Origin: Pyropia yezoensis
Lineage: Eukaryota > Rhodophyta > Bangiophyceae > Bangiales > Bangiaceae
NCBI GenBank assembly: GCA_009829735.1
Contig: CM020618.1
Span: forward strand, 39,857,030-39,921,029
Direction: 5' to 3'
DNA: 64,000 nucleotides
The translations under genes were made by a program, and so were the position numbers. Shown piece after piece: positions 44,108 through 53,599 of this stretch; the stretch's first letter is position 1; every line of letters begins with the position of its first letter. Under the pieces are notes generated by a model. It did no database searches and was not told the origin of the DNA. It saw only the letters and a list, made by a program, of their open reading frames with translations.

Positions 44108-46549
44108 ATGAGGAGCTCAGTGCCGTACGTACCGCCCGCACTGGGGCCAGCGATCGCTAGCTCCGTCAGGAACACAGCCGGTGGGCGGGCCGCTGGAGGC
44201 GCGCCCGCTGGTGGCGCCGGCGGCAACACCACCTACCCCGCCCCTGACGGCGACGCAGCCGGTCACGCCGTTGTCGGCGACGCGATTGGGCGCGTCGTCG
44301 TCGGCGGCGCGACCGGCCGCGCCGGGGACAACGCCGCGACCGACGACACCGGCGACGCCGAGCATCCTCGTCCTACGCGCGATCCCCTCGCGTCTCTATC
44401 TACCGAGCTGCACCCGGACGCAAGCACCACCCCGTGGGCCGTCGATCTGATGTCGGTCGTGGCGGCTGCTCCCGCAACCTGCTCTTGCGGGGCAAGAGCG
44501 ACTCGTCCTGGGAGAGCCTCACCTGACGTGGGAGAGTCGGGTGCGACCGGCACGGCGGGCGGCGCGATCGGCACAGCCGCCACGACGGGCAGTACGACGA
44601 ATGGTGACGCCAGCACGGCGGTAGGTGCCGCAAGCACGGTCGGTGCCGCCAGCACGGCAAGCGGTGCCGCCAGCCCGGTCGGTGGCGCCAGCACGGCGAG
44701 CGGTGCCGGCAGCATGGTCGCTGCTCCCTTTGAGGTCGGTGCCGCCAGTACGATCGGCGCCGCCAGCACGGCGGGCGGTGCCGGCAGCACGGTTGCTGCC
44801 GCAAGCACGGTGCGTGCGGCCAGTACGATCGGCGCCACCAGGACGGCGGGCGGTACCGGCAGCATGGTCGGTGCCGCCAGCACGGCGGGCGGTGCCGGCA
44901 GCGCGGTCGCTGCTGCCAGTAAGTTCGGTACCGCCAGTACGATCGGCGCCGCCAGCACGGCGGACGGTGCCAGCAGCACGGTTGCTGCCGCAAGCACGGT
45001 CGGTGCCGCCACCACGGCGGGCTGTGCCGCCAGGCCGATCGATGCCGCCAGCATGACGGGCGGTGCCGGCAGCACGGAGGGAGCAGCCAGCATGGTCGGT
45101 TCCGCCAGGACGGTCGGCGGTGCGAGCTGCCCGGTCGGTGCCGCCAGCACAGCGGGCGGTGCCGGCAGCACGGTCCGTGCCGCCAGTACGGACGGGGCCG
45201 GCAGCACGGCAGGCGGTGTTGCCCGCACGGCGGGCGGTGCCGCCAGCACGGCGAACGGTGCCGGCAGCACTGTGGCTGCCGCAAGCACGGTCGGTGCCGC
45301 GGGCACCGCGGGCGGTGCCGCCAGCAAGGCGGACGGTGCCGGCAGCACGGTGGCTTCCGCAAGCACGGTCGGTGCCGCGGGCACCGCGGGCGGTGCCGCC
45401 AGCACGGCGGACGGTGCCGCCAGCACGGTCGGGGCCGCCAACACGGCAGGAGGTGTTGCCCGTACGGCGGGCGGTGCGGCCAGCACGGCGGACGGTGCCG
45501 CCAGCACGGCGGCTGCCGCAAGCACGGTCGGTGCCGCCACCACGGCGGGCTGTGCCGCCAGGCCGATCGATGCCGCCAGCATGACGGGCGGTGCCGGCAG
45601 CACGGACGGAGCAGCCAGCACGGTCGGTTCCGCCAGGACGGCCGGCGGTACGAGCTGCCCGGTCGGTGCCACTGGCACAGCGGACGGTGCCGGCAGCACG
45701 GTCCGTGCCGCCAGTACGGACGGGGCCGGCAGCACGGCAGGCGGTGCTGCCCGCACGGCGGGCGGTGCCGGCAGCACGGCGGGCTGTGCAGTCAGCACGG
45801 CATGTGGTGCCGCCAGCACGGCGGACGGTGCCGCCTGCACGGCGGGCGGTGCCGCCAGTACGGCGGGCGGTGCCGCCAGCACGGCGGGCGGTGCCGCCAG
45901 CACGGCGGATGGTGCCGCCAGCACGGTCGGGGCCGCCAGCACGGCGGACGGTGCCGCCAGCACGGTCGGGGCCGCCAGCACGGCGGGCGGTGCCGCCAGC
46001 ACGGCGGGTGGTGCCGCCAGCACGGTCGGGGCCGCCAGCACGGCAGACGGTGCCGCCAGCACGGTCGGGGCCGCCAGCACGGCGGGCGGTGCCGCCAGCA
46101 CGGCGGGCGGTGCTGCCAGCACGGCGGGCGGTGCCGTCAGCACGGCGGGCGGTGCCGTCAGCACGGCGGGCGGTGCCGCCAGCACGGTCGGGGCCGCCAG
46201 CACGGCGGCCGGCGTTGTTAGCGCGGCGGATGTCGCCGGCGGCGCGGCCTGCACCGGAGCGAAAGTGGCCGCGGTCGGTGCTGCGGCGGGCGTGGTCGGC
46301 GCGTCGCTTGGAACGGTCCCTGCGGCGGGGGGTCTGGTTAGTGAGGTGGGGGAGGTATTGCACCAGGCCAACGAAGCTGTTGAGATGGTGGACGTGGAGC
46401 GCATGACACGGGCGAAAAAGCGCATTCGCTTTGTTCCTGGTCTGCAGCAAGCGTACGCTCTCCTCGCGGGCATGTGCCTTGTGGTATGGGGTGCGATCCT
46501 CCAGTGGCGTGGTGGGTCCGTGCGTGAGACTCCGTATGAGCCGTCCTGA
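44108..46549 (+). CDS. Gly/Ala/Ser/Thr pentad-repeat protein with C-terminal membrane segment
   Basis: About 813 residues from ATG 44108 (frame open further upstream). Residues 1-150 are Ala/Gly-rich but non-repetitive. From about residue 165 to 700 it is an array of GAAST-type units (GAASTAG, GAASTVG). The last 70 residues are unlike the array and protein-like: LVSEVGEVLHQANEAVEMV, MTRAKKRIRFVPGLQQ, then a hydrophobic stretch (AYALLAGMCLVVWGAIL) near the end. All six frames are open over the array because of the repeat. The + strand is chosen for the coherent C-terminus. No family recognised; a cell-wall or structural role cannot be shown. Confidence 0.5.
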   Translation: MRSSVPYVPPALGPAIASSVRNTAGGRAAGGAPAGGAGGNTTYPAPDGDAAGHAVVGDAIGRVVVGGATGRAGDNAATDDTGDAEHPRPTRDPLASLSTELHPDASTTPWAVDLMSVVAAAPATCSCGARATRPGRASPDVGESGATGTAGGAIGTAATTGSTTNGDASTAVGAASTVGAASTASGAASPVGGASTASGAGSMVAAPFEVGAASTIGAASTAGGAGSTVAAASTVRAASTIGATRTAGGTGSMVGAASTAGGAGSAVAAASKFGTASTIGAASTADGASSTVAAASTVGAATTAGCAARPIDAASMTGGAGSTEGAASMVGSARTVGGASCPVGAASTAGGAGSTVRAASTDGAGSTAGGVARTAGGAASTANGAGSTVAAASTVGAAGTAGGAASKADGAGSTVASASTVGAAGTAGGAASTADGAASTVGAANTAGGVARTAGGAASTADGAASTAAAASTVGAATTAGCAARPIDAASMTGGAGSTDGAASTVGSARTAGGTSCPVGATGTADGAGSTVRAASTDGAGSTAGGAARTAGGAGSTAGCAVSTACGAASTADGAACTAGGAASTAGGAASTAGGAASTADGAASTVGAASTADGAASTVGAASTAGGAASTAGGAASTVGAASTADGAASTVGAASTAGGAASTAGGAASTAGGAVSTAGGAVSTAGGAASTVGAASTAAGVVSAADVAGGAACTGAKVAAVGAAAGVVGASLGTVPAAGGLVSEVGEVLHQANEAVEMVDVERMTRAKKRIRFVPGLQQAYALLAGMCLVVWGAILQWRGGSVRETPYEPS
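44600..46210. repeat. 18/21-bp coding minisatellite
   Basis: Tandem units such as GGTGCCGCCAGCACGGCGGG alternate with 18-bp variants for about 1.6 kb. Larger duplicated blocks are also visible: the segment around 45000-45240 resembles 45520-45760. Confidence 0.85.
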
Positions 46550-46627
46550 CATGTTGTGCTGCCGTACTGCCCCTGGTGTTACGTGTATGTTCTTTTTGTG
46601 CTTCTGTTCACCACCGTACTGGGACTA

Positions 46628-47919
46628 ATGTCCTCTTTTCGTTTGCTTCTTTGTCGCGCACACCTTTCTCACAGTCAATCCAAGCTCTCGTTTTCCTGGC
46701 CCGGACGCAAGCTTCCCTCTGGTGGCTCCGGCTTGACCGAGCGCACGGGTCCGGCTGCCAGTACTGCTGAGGGCTCTGATTCACCACCCCCCGCCACCAC
46801 GACGCGAAAGAGGGTGCGTGAGCAGCTGACTGTTGCCGCAGCCAGGCAGCTAGGCAATGACCTGGTCTGGCGAGTGGCCGGCAAGGACGTTCCCGTCGCG
46901 CCCCCGCCCTGGAGCGTGGCGGGTGCGAGCGCCACTCTGGGCTTTGCGAGCACATCTCCGCTCACAATAGCTATGTCGCGGCTGTGGCTGCCCGCGGGGC
47001 AGTGGATGCCATCGCGGCAGCGGTGGAGGGCACGGACACACCACCCACTGAGGGGCAGAGGAGGTCGTCGGCCACGGCGTCGGCTCGTCGCCCCACCACT
47101 TCGCGACGCAGCAAGGCGGATGGTGTCAGTACGACACCGAAGCGCAAGGACGTCTCTTCTGCCGACGTCGGTGAAGCTGATGGAGCGCGGTCAGGCGAGG
47201 AGGAGCAGGCCAGGGCAGCTGACGCCCCCGAGGATGCCGTGGTGAATGTGGCAGGTCCCGCAGCTGCACCCAAGGACGACTACGTTGTGCCAACAGCGTG
47301 GCACAAGACGCTACCGCGCGTCAGTAAGAACAAGACACCGGCGGGCGAGCGGCGGCCCAGTATACAGGCGCTGCGCAGCTTCTTGACAAAGAAGACGCAC
47401 CGTGAACTACTGGCGCCCAGTACGATTGACGCGATGTATCTACCACGCTCATCTCATCTGTCGTTTTTCCGGGAGGTGGACATGTCGGCAGCCAAGGTCA
47501 ACGCCGAGGAGGCGGACAACCTTTTAAAGTCTACATTTGAAGTCCCCGCTGCCAACAGGAACGACAAGCCGAGCACGAAGGAGCTCAAGCCGTGGCTGGG
47601 GAAGGCGCTGAACAACGTGCATTTCAACCTGCGCAAGAGCATCATCAAGGCGTGGTCGGCGGCAGTGGACTACGACGGCACGAAGGAGCAGGCTCTTTCG
47701 TACCTGAAGGGGCGCGGCTACCTCAAGGGCCCTGTGGGTCGTCGCGGGTTTGTGGCGGCATTTCTGGCGGCGGTTGCGCAGTGCTCGGGAGACCCGCACG
47801 AGCACACCTTCCCAGACGGACCGGATAACGTGCTTCTGAATGCCGTACTGGTCACGCTGGCGTTTGTCCTCAGCAAGGTGAGCCTGTGGGAGGCGGTTTT
47901 GTACTGGGTGTCGGTCTAA
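46628..47919 (+). CDS. Unknown protein of the large element, possibly two exons or frameshifted
   Basis: A frame from ATG 46628 is basic and plausible (TTTRKRVREQLTVAAARQLG) to about 46.98 kb. The main open frame (from 46861, no early ATG) then continues to 47919. Its conserved-looking part is WHKTLPRVSKNKTP, RPSIQALRSFLTKKTHRELL, then FFREVDMSAAKVNAEEADNL and LKPWLGKALNNVHFNLRKSI. It ends hydrophobic (LNAVLVTLAFVLSKVSLWEA). The switch of frame between 46.86 and 46.98 kb needs an intron or indel; I could not place a convincing splice pair. No family recognised. A DNA-binding accessory factor is possible, since CACTA-type elements often have one, but this is inference. Confidence 0.45.
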
Positions 47920-47985
47920 TCGCGCTGTCGCATGCTGCGAGCTTGTACTGACTATTTACTTCTGTCTCATTGCCGCGCTGCTTGT

Positions 47986-49460
47986 ATGTCGTCTCGTGTA
48001 CTGTACTGCATTTTTGTTCTTTTTTGCGTCGCTGTGGTCCGTGCGGATGGCGTGCAGGTGCGCATGGGTCTGGAAGCTGACTGCATGGACCTGCTGCCTA
48101 GTGGCAAGCGTGCGAGCGAGACGATTTTGCACGGCGGGGTGCTGGTAGCTGGACGCAAGGTGTGGGCTGAGGAGCTCACATACCTTCATGTCTACGTGGA
48201 CGAGGCGGGCGACCACTGGGCGAGGCTGTTCAAAACAAATCAAGACGAGGACAACAGGGCAACTATCACCTCCCCCCCCCCACCAGTTACCTCCCGCTAC
48301 ACCCTTCCGGTTGACATAGACGTGCTGACCGACGATGAGCCCGTCTCCGACGCGGAGCTTCAAGCCCTCAAAGTGATGGTGCAGGAGTGGGTGGAGGCAA
48401 GGAAGTCCGTGGCGGAGGTGGTCGACTTGGACGCGGACGATGAGCCCCCTGCCGGCAACGAGAATGGGGCAGGGGGTGGGGGTCGTCGTACCGGCGCGCA
48501 GCCGGCCGCCGGCACCGGTGGCGGCCCTTCACCTACCGTTCGTACTGGAGCGCAGCAGGACGCCGGCACCAGCGGCGGCCCTCCACCGGCCGTTCGTACT
48601 GGAGCGCAGCAGGACGCCGGCACCGGCGGCCGCTCCTCGCATGTGGGTGGCGGCGGCACCGGTGTGCCGGCGGCGGGGGTCGGCGGCGGCGGCAGGGGCG
48701 GCCCGCCTACGGTCGGGGGCGACGGTCACGGCAGCGGCAGCGGCGTGCCGGCTTCGGGGGTGGGCGGCAGCGGCAGCGGCGGCCCGCCAGGGGCGGGGGT
48801 GGGCGGCAGCAGCAGCGGCAGCGGCGCGCCGGAGGGGGGATGGGCGGCAGCGGCAGTAGCGGCCCGCCGGGGGTGGGGGTGGGCGGAAGCAGCAGCGGCA
48901 GCAGCGCGCCGGAGGGGGGGATGGGCGGCAGCGGCAGCGGCGGCGGCGCGCCGGAGGGGGGAATGGGCGGCAGCGGCAGCAGCGGCCCGCCGGGGGTGGG
49001 GGTGGGCGGCAGCAGCAGCGGCAGCGGCGCGCCAGAAAGGGGTATTGGCGGCAGCAGCAGTGGCGGCGGCGCGCCGGAGGGGGGGATGGGCGGCAGCGTC
49101 AGCGGCAGCGGCATGCCGACGGTGGGGGCGAACTGTCACCGGTGCGGCTGCGGGTCGGCAGTGGGGGTGGGCGGCGGCGGCAGTGACGGCCCTCCGGCGG
49201 TAGGCGCCGGCGGGGAGGGCGGTGGTCGCGCGCTGGAGGTGGGCGTAGGCGGCAGCGTGGGGCACAGCCCTCCTGCACCGCCTCCTGATCGCCATCCTCT
49301 GTCTCCGGCGCCATCGGACGACGAGATTCAGCTGGTGCGGCGACGCAAGCAGCCGCTGTGGAGCCGGCGGCGCTCGTCGGGTAAGCGCGCTCGCGGGGGG
49401 AGTCTGGACGCGGACTCTCAGTTTTCTGCGGGGGACCTGGACGACAGCGCGTCGTCTTAG
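47986..49460 (+). CDS. Gly-rich repeat protein of the large element, frameshift at a G run
   Basis: ATG 47986 gives a hydrophobic start (MSSRVLYCIFVLFCVAVVRA) that could be a signal peptide; an upstream ATG at 47932 is also possible. A unique N-terminal domain follows (HGGVLVAGRKVWAEELTYLH, YVDEAGDHWARLF), then RTGAQQDAGT repeats. The rest is VGGSGSGGPPG / GAPEGG repeats. At about 48834-48841 a G6 run, where the next repeat has G7, shifts the frame. The repeat pattern continues perfectly in the other frame to a stop at 49460, with a basic end (RRRKQPLWSRRRSSGKRAR). Taking the shift as an indel, the protein is about 490 residues. No family recognised. Confidence 0.5.
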
Positions 49461-50292
49461 TGCCATATGCGCTGGCGTGCTTTGCTTTTTTCTTTTCTTT
49501 GCTTCTTATTTTTTTCCTGTGTTTTTCTATTTCTTCTTCGTCTTGCCTCTGGGGGCGCACTGGACTAGGTGAGGGGGTTAGGGGTGCGAGGGACGAGGTG
49601 AGGGGGGTGAGAGGCGTGAGGGACGAGGCGGTCGAGGCGGTGGGGTGGGGGCACCGGGAGGGGTGAGCATCCGGGTCGGGGTGCCCGTCCGCGTGCCCCT
49701 GGAGGTGCCCCTGGAGGTGCCCCTGGAGGTGCCCCTGGAGGTGCCCCTGGAGGTGCCCCTGGAGGTGCCCCTGGAGGTGCCCCTGGAGGTGCCCCTGGAG
49801 GTGCCCCTAGAGGTGCCCCCGGGGATCCAGAAATAGCTTTTTTTTTCTGCAACGTACTGCACGCAGACTGCGGAGCGTACCCGCGAGAGCCCGGTCGGAT
49901 ACCCCGGTACCAGAACGAGCCCCAGGGCAGTGCGTATCAGCACCACTGCGCTCAACGTAGACAACAAATGGCTGGACACGCTCCGTGACAGGGAGTAGAC
50001 ACGCTCTGGGCTGGAGGTGGTCGATAAGTAGCTGGATACAACTCCTTCCGGGGTCACAGCCTGGTCGTCTGTCGCGCTTGGGGGGTGCGCCATGTGCACA
50101 CACGCCCTCACAGAGCGGTCGTGGGCGCAGTGGATGCGCGTACTGCCTAAAACCGTGCGAATATGGGCATGTACTGAATTGGGTAGACACTGGGGAAAAC
50201 ACGTACTGCCAGAGCGATGCACACGTGCGAATATGTGTACTGCGGGTCATTTCACCCCAAATGAAATGAATCTAGGTCGGGGGGTGGTCACG
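49461..50292. other. 3' flank of the large element's genes
   Basis: Contains a pyrimidine-rich stretch after the last gene (49476-49545), the 12-bp tandem repeat below, and several GTACTG copies (for example near 49854, 50137, 50170, 50203, 50236). No gene recognised. Confidence 0.4.
49696..49820. repeat. 12-bp tandem repeat, about 10 copies
   Basis: CCTGGAGGTGCC repeated nearly perfectly. In minus frames it reads as a collagen-like Gly-Ala-Pro-Pro run, taken as an artefact of the repeat. Confidence 0.9.
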
Positions 50293-50332
50293 GCCCCAGT
50301 AAGCCTCAGTACGAGTGGTACGTTTTCCCGAC
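50293..50332 (-). repeat. Right terminal inverted repeat of the large element
   Basis: 40 bp, inverse of 32715-32754 with one mismatch. Confidence 0.9.
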
Positions 50333-51184
50333 AATGGCAAGGCGCCATATAACCTGAGCGCATATAACCGGATATTGACCAATTTCGGCACATCAGCGGA
50401 TGGGAACAAGTAACTTTCTTAATATCGGCCAGGAGTGCGTGTTTTCAAGCGCACTTCATTCTCCGGAGTCTGCTCTACTAGCGTGGTCTTGAAACAGCCA
50501 GCAGCGCACCAAAAGCGTCATTTGATGTACTTTCATTCTTTAAATGCCGAGAGCCGTCGTGGAGCTGATTTGATTATGTCTACGAGGGCTCCATGCGCAA
50601 GAGCACGAAGTAAATACCACTAAATAGGAGTGTTCGCCCGAGAGCGTGTCTGGGAAAAAGTCGCTCGAAGCCAGTCCTGCAGCGTCTTTTAAGACCACCA
50701 AAAGGAGCGTACGCGGACCTCGCTGTAAGAGCAAATGTGGAGGCCTACTATCTATAGAACTCTCATTCTATGTAAATATCTACTTGAGGTCAATCGAACG
50801 GCAGTTTTCCCAATTTTGTCCCTTGTGGACATGAGCAAGAACAAACCGCATGTAACCAATGATAAGCCTCAAATGAAGCCTGTCATGCCAATGACTGCTC
50901 TTCCTGAGTTGGGCAAGTGGTCGTGCGGTGGTCGTGCGGTGGTCGTCGGGTGGTCTTTTGGTAGTCGTGGGGTGGTCGTAGGGTGGTCGTCGGGTGGTCG
51001 TCCGGTGGCGCCAACCCCATCTGCTCCGCGCAGTGGAGCTAAAACCCTGTATCTTACATATCGTGATTTGGCGTGCACGCGACGTGTTTCTGCCCACGGG
51101 CCCAGCAATGTGGCTCCAGTGACCCTGTGAGGGCCGAGTTCTCTGTTCGCGCTCAATACGTCGTTTGCTATTGCTGGTTTCTGA
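50333..51184. other. AT-richer flank with a minisatellite, no gene
   Basis: An 11-bp repeat of the type TGGTCGTGCGG is present in about eight copies at 50918-51008. No coding sequence recognised. Confidence 0.5.
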
Positions 51185-51400
51185 ATTCTGTTCTGGTGGT
51201 CCGAGACCGATTCTCTCACACGGGCTCTCAGCCAAACAGGAACGCCGCTGGGACCCGGCTCCCACGCGATGTGCCCTCCCATGCTGGAATCGCCTCTACT
51301 TTTCTTCACATCTCTGGAGAAACAAGTGGTTTTGCCAAGATCTCCCGGCATAGGGCTCCTGACAGGGGAGAATATCAAGCTTTTGAAAAGAAATGTGGCG
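51185..51400 (-). repeat. Dispersed repeat R1, copy 2 (inverted)
   Basis: Inverted relative to 29440-29667. The adjoining 51470-51600 segment matches 20205-20350, also inverted. Confidence 0.65.
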
Positions 51401-51889
51401 ATTTTTTCAAGACTTCTAATTATTCGAGGCATTTGAAGATTGTCGTTTGAGAGCAGTAGTCATTGCAGCTCGTCGAGCTGGCTCTTCTCGCGCTCTTCGT
51501 TTTTTCCCTTCTCCGCTTGTCTCCGTGCTGTATGCCTCTTTCTCTCTCTGAGAATGTCACGTATCTTCCAACGGATGGTCGGAGAATGTCAAATACTTTA
51601 GGAACTAGGCGGGCTTCCTTCTCGGAACTGGCTCGATTCGCACCTGTTTCGTGCCTCCGAGCCAATGGGGAGGCGTTCCAGAAGACAAATAGTCCAACGA
51701 GAGCGCGAGTCCAACGAGCGTGCGCGGACAACTGCTGTGGGCGGCTACTTTGTCCTTGGCGTACTGTTGAAGACGCAATCTTCAGACGCCCGTATCTCCG
51801 TTCGACCGACCTCAAGTTGAATGAGAGTTCTATAGTAAGCCGCCACAAATAGTGAGAAACAATTGCGGCCCTCTCTGGCCCGGCATATA

Positions 51890-52004
51890 GTGCTTCCTGT
51901 AAAAAATGGATGTTGATGGTACGTGAAAGTGATGAAAATCGCTGTCTGGACCAATGGATCCCACCTCTCACGTCCCTTCAACATCCACGTTTTACAGGAA
52001 GCAC
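51890..52004. repeat. Foldback element, 115 bp
   Basis: The arms begin GTGCTTCCTGTAAAA and pair over about 42 bp with a handful of mismatches around a 30-bp loop. Typical of a foldback MITE. Confidence 0.75.
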
Positions 52005-52024
52005 AGTACGACCACATGATTGAG

Positions 52025-52249
52025 TTGTCAGGGAGACCTCCGTTGGTCCGTGGACTACCGGTGTGACCAAAGCAGCGAGTTTTAGTCACACCGATAGTCA
52101 AATGACTATCGGGCGCGTGGTGATACGCGCGTCTGATTGGCTGAAGTGATTTTCAAGTTGTGACCAAAAGTAAGTAGGGCTTATATACCGAAAACCAATA
52201 TATTGCCTCGTTTTAGTCTCCTCGTTAGTCCACGTGGGTGGGTATGCCC
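52025..52249 (-). repeat. MITE-like repeat family B, copy 2 (inverted, partial)
   Basis: Matches 27853-28090 in inverse orientation. It ends GGGTGGGTATGCCC followed by TTA, consistent with a PIF/Tourist end. The other end is replaced by sequence containing the foldback element. Confidence 0.6.
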
Positions 52250-52293
52250 TTAGAGTGGACCGCTTGCGATCGTGACAGATCAGGCTCGATCTA

Positions 52294-53579
52294 CAGTGCC
52301 CTACCAAAAGTTTTTACCCACTTGGGCCACCACTCGACGAGACTGAAATCTGTCGCTATCAAATCGCCATTCTTACTAGTACTTCGTGGGGAAACCCTTG
52401 GCTTTGACAACTGCGGCCAGGCGTCTCGGCATAGAAGAGACAAGACCGGCGAAGTAAGATTGCGGGATAGCATCCCACACCCGCTGCAACGCCAGGAACA
52501 GCTCCTCCTTATCCTTAGGGGCGGGCTCAATCGCCCGGACGTGGCGCTCGAGGTAGTCCCAAGCGTTCTCCAGGCAGTTCAAGTCGGGGCTTTGAGGCAC
52601 CCACGGCAGGCAGCGCAGCCCCAGGTCCTGCCGCACCTGGCAGCTGGTACGAGCCATATGCGGGGGCGCCATGTCCTCCTGAAACAAGAAAGCGTTGGTA
52701 GACCCGAAGAGGCGGAGGAGATGTGGGTAGGCTTCAAACACCAGCATCTCCTGGTAGGCCGCGGCGTTCATCGACCCATCGATGAGCACCAATGGTGTGC
52801 GCCCACGGCTGCAGATGGCAGCCCATACCATCACGCTCCCCCTCCCAGACTTAAAGGTGGGCGAGAAGCACTCAGAAAGCCACTTTTCTCCCGAGCCGCG
52901 CCACACGCGAGCGTGCGTCCGAGGTCCGCGGACCTCAAACCGGCTCTCATCGGAGAAGACGACGCTGGTCCACTCGTCGGTCCAGTAAAGGCGGCGGCGC
53001 GCCCACGTCAGCTGCTTGCGCCGGTTTATTGGCCCGACATACGGCTTTGCCGCCGGCCGACGGGACGCAATGTCAGCTTCATGCAGGCGACGACGAAGTG
53101 TTGACAGTGACACCGGCTTGTGACACCCAGTGTTGTAGGCAGCTCGCAATTCGGCCAGGGTAGCGTAGCGCCCAGAGCGGACAATCCTCAGCAGGCGCCG
53201 CGAGCCTCGATCATCGACAAGCGGCGGCCTCCCGGAGCGAGTGGGGCGGGCAGTGTGGCCATTTCGGCGCACGCGCTTCGCAATATGGGCCACAATTGAC
53301 TTTTTGACGCCAACCTGGCGCGCCATAACCCCATTGGATAGCCCACGATGGGTCAGCTCCTCAATGGTGGTCCGCTCCGCCGCGGACACGCACCGGTAGC
53401 GCATCCCCATGGCGATCTTGTCGCAAAAAGGGGGGAGATTGGCTGACGCAGTAGCCGAAGGCCGAGAAGAAGGGCGGCACAATGCCCCGAAATGGCCGGG
53501 TTTATTGGACTTTGTGAATAGAGTCCGAGTGTAATCGCCTCAGATGCAGGAGTGGGTAAAAACTTTTGGGAGGGCACTG
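52294..53579 (-). mobile_element. Tc1 element, apparently intact (1,286 bp)
   Basis: 29-bp inverted ends, CAGTGCCCTACCAAAAGTTT at the left and CAGTGCCCTCCCAAAAGTTT (inverted) at the right, with one mismatch over 29 bp. TA flanks both sides (52292-52293 and 53580-53581). It encodes one complete transposase. Confidence 0.95.
52376..53410 (-). CDS. Tc1 transposase (DD34E)
   Basis: 344 residues from ATG 53410, the family length; an in-frame ATG at 53482 would add 24 residues. A helix-turn-helix is at residues 15-50 (LTHRGLSNGVMARQVGVKKS), a linker GRPP follows, then a second helix-turn-helix (VSLSTLRRRLHEADI). The catalytic domain has Asp in VVFSDESRFEV, Asp in LFQEDMAPPH and Glu in SPDLNCLENAWD. 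There are 34 residues between the second and third residues, as in canonical Tc1. The usual QDNAPPH reads QEDMAPPH, but the catalytic Asp is kept. No stop or frameshift, so it may be functional. Confidence 0.93.
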   Translation of the reverse strand: MGMRYRCVSAAERTTIEELTHRGLSNGVMARQVGVKKSIVAHIAKRVRRNGHTARPTRSGRPPLVDDRGSRRLLRIVRSGRYATLAELRAAYNTGCHKPVSLSTLRRRLHEADIASRRPAAKPYVGPINRRKQLTWARRRLYWTDEWTSVVFSDESRFEVRGPRTHARVWRGSGEKWLSECFSPTFKSGRGSVMVWAAICSRGRTPLVLIDGSMNAAAYQEMLVFEAYPHLLRLFGSTNAFLFQEDMAPPHMARTSCQVRQDLGLRCLPWVPQSPDLNCLENAWDYLERHVRAIEPAPKDKEELFLALQRVWDAIPQSYFAGLVSSMPRRLAAVVKAKGFPTKY

Positions 53580-53599
53580 TACACAAGGTCAGGGGTTGC

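Larger units (their letters stand above)
32715..50332. mobile_element. 17.6-kb terminal-inverted-repeat DNA transposon with cargo and nested elements
   Basis: 40-bp inverted repeats at 32715-32754 and 50293-50332 match at 39/40 and begin GTCGGGAAAACGTACCACTC. Between them lie a Plavaka/CACTA-like transposase on the minus strand, a minisatellite with a solo LTR, a nested complete hAT element, and three unrecognised + strand genes. GTACTG/CAGTAC is dense throughout and occurs in both terminal repeats. A target duplication is not certain; AT on both sides is possible if each end is extended by one or two bases. That this is one mobile unit is an inference from the matched ends, the transposase and the shared motif. 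Confidence 0.72.

Noticed and set aside
44263..46473. 736-codon minus-strand frame of Ala/Pro repeats
   Set aside because: All six frames are open over the 18/21-bp repeat. The + frame has the more protein-like C-terminus, so this was treated as a shadow.
49578..50222. Collagen-like Gly-Ala-Pro-Pro protein on the minus strand
   Set aside because: The motif is only the translation of the 12-bp tandem repeat at 49696-49820; nothing around it looks like a gene.
32700..50345. A definite target-site duplication for the large element
   Set aside because: The only candidate is AT after extending the ends by one or two bases; too weak to call.
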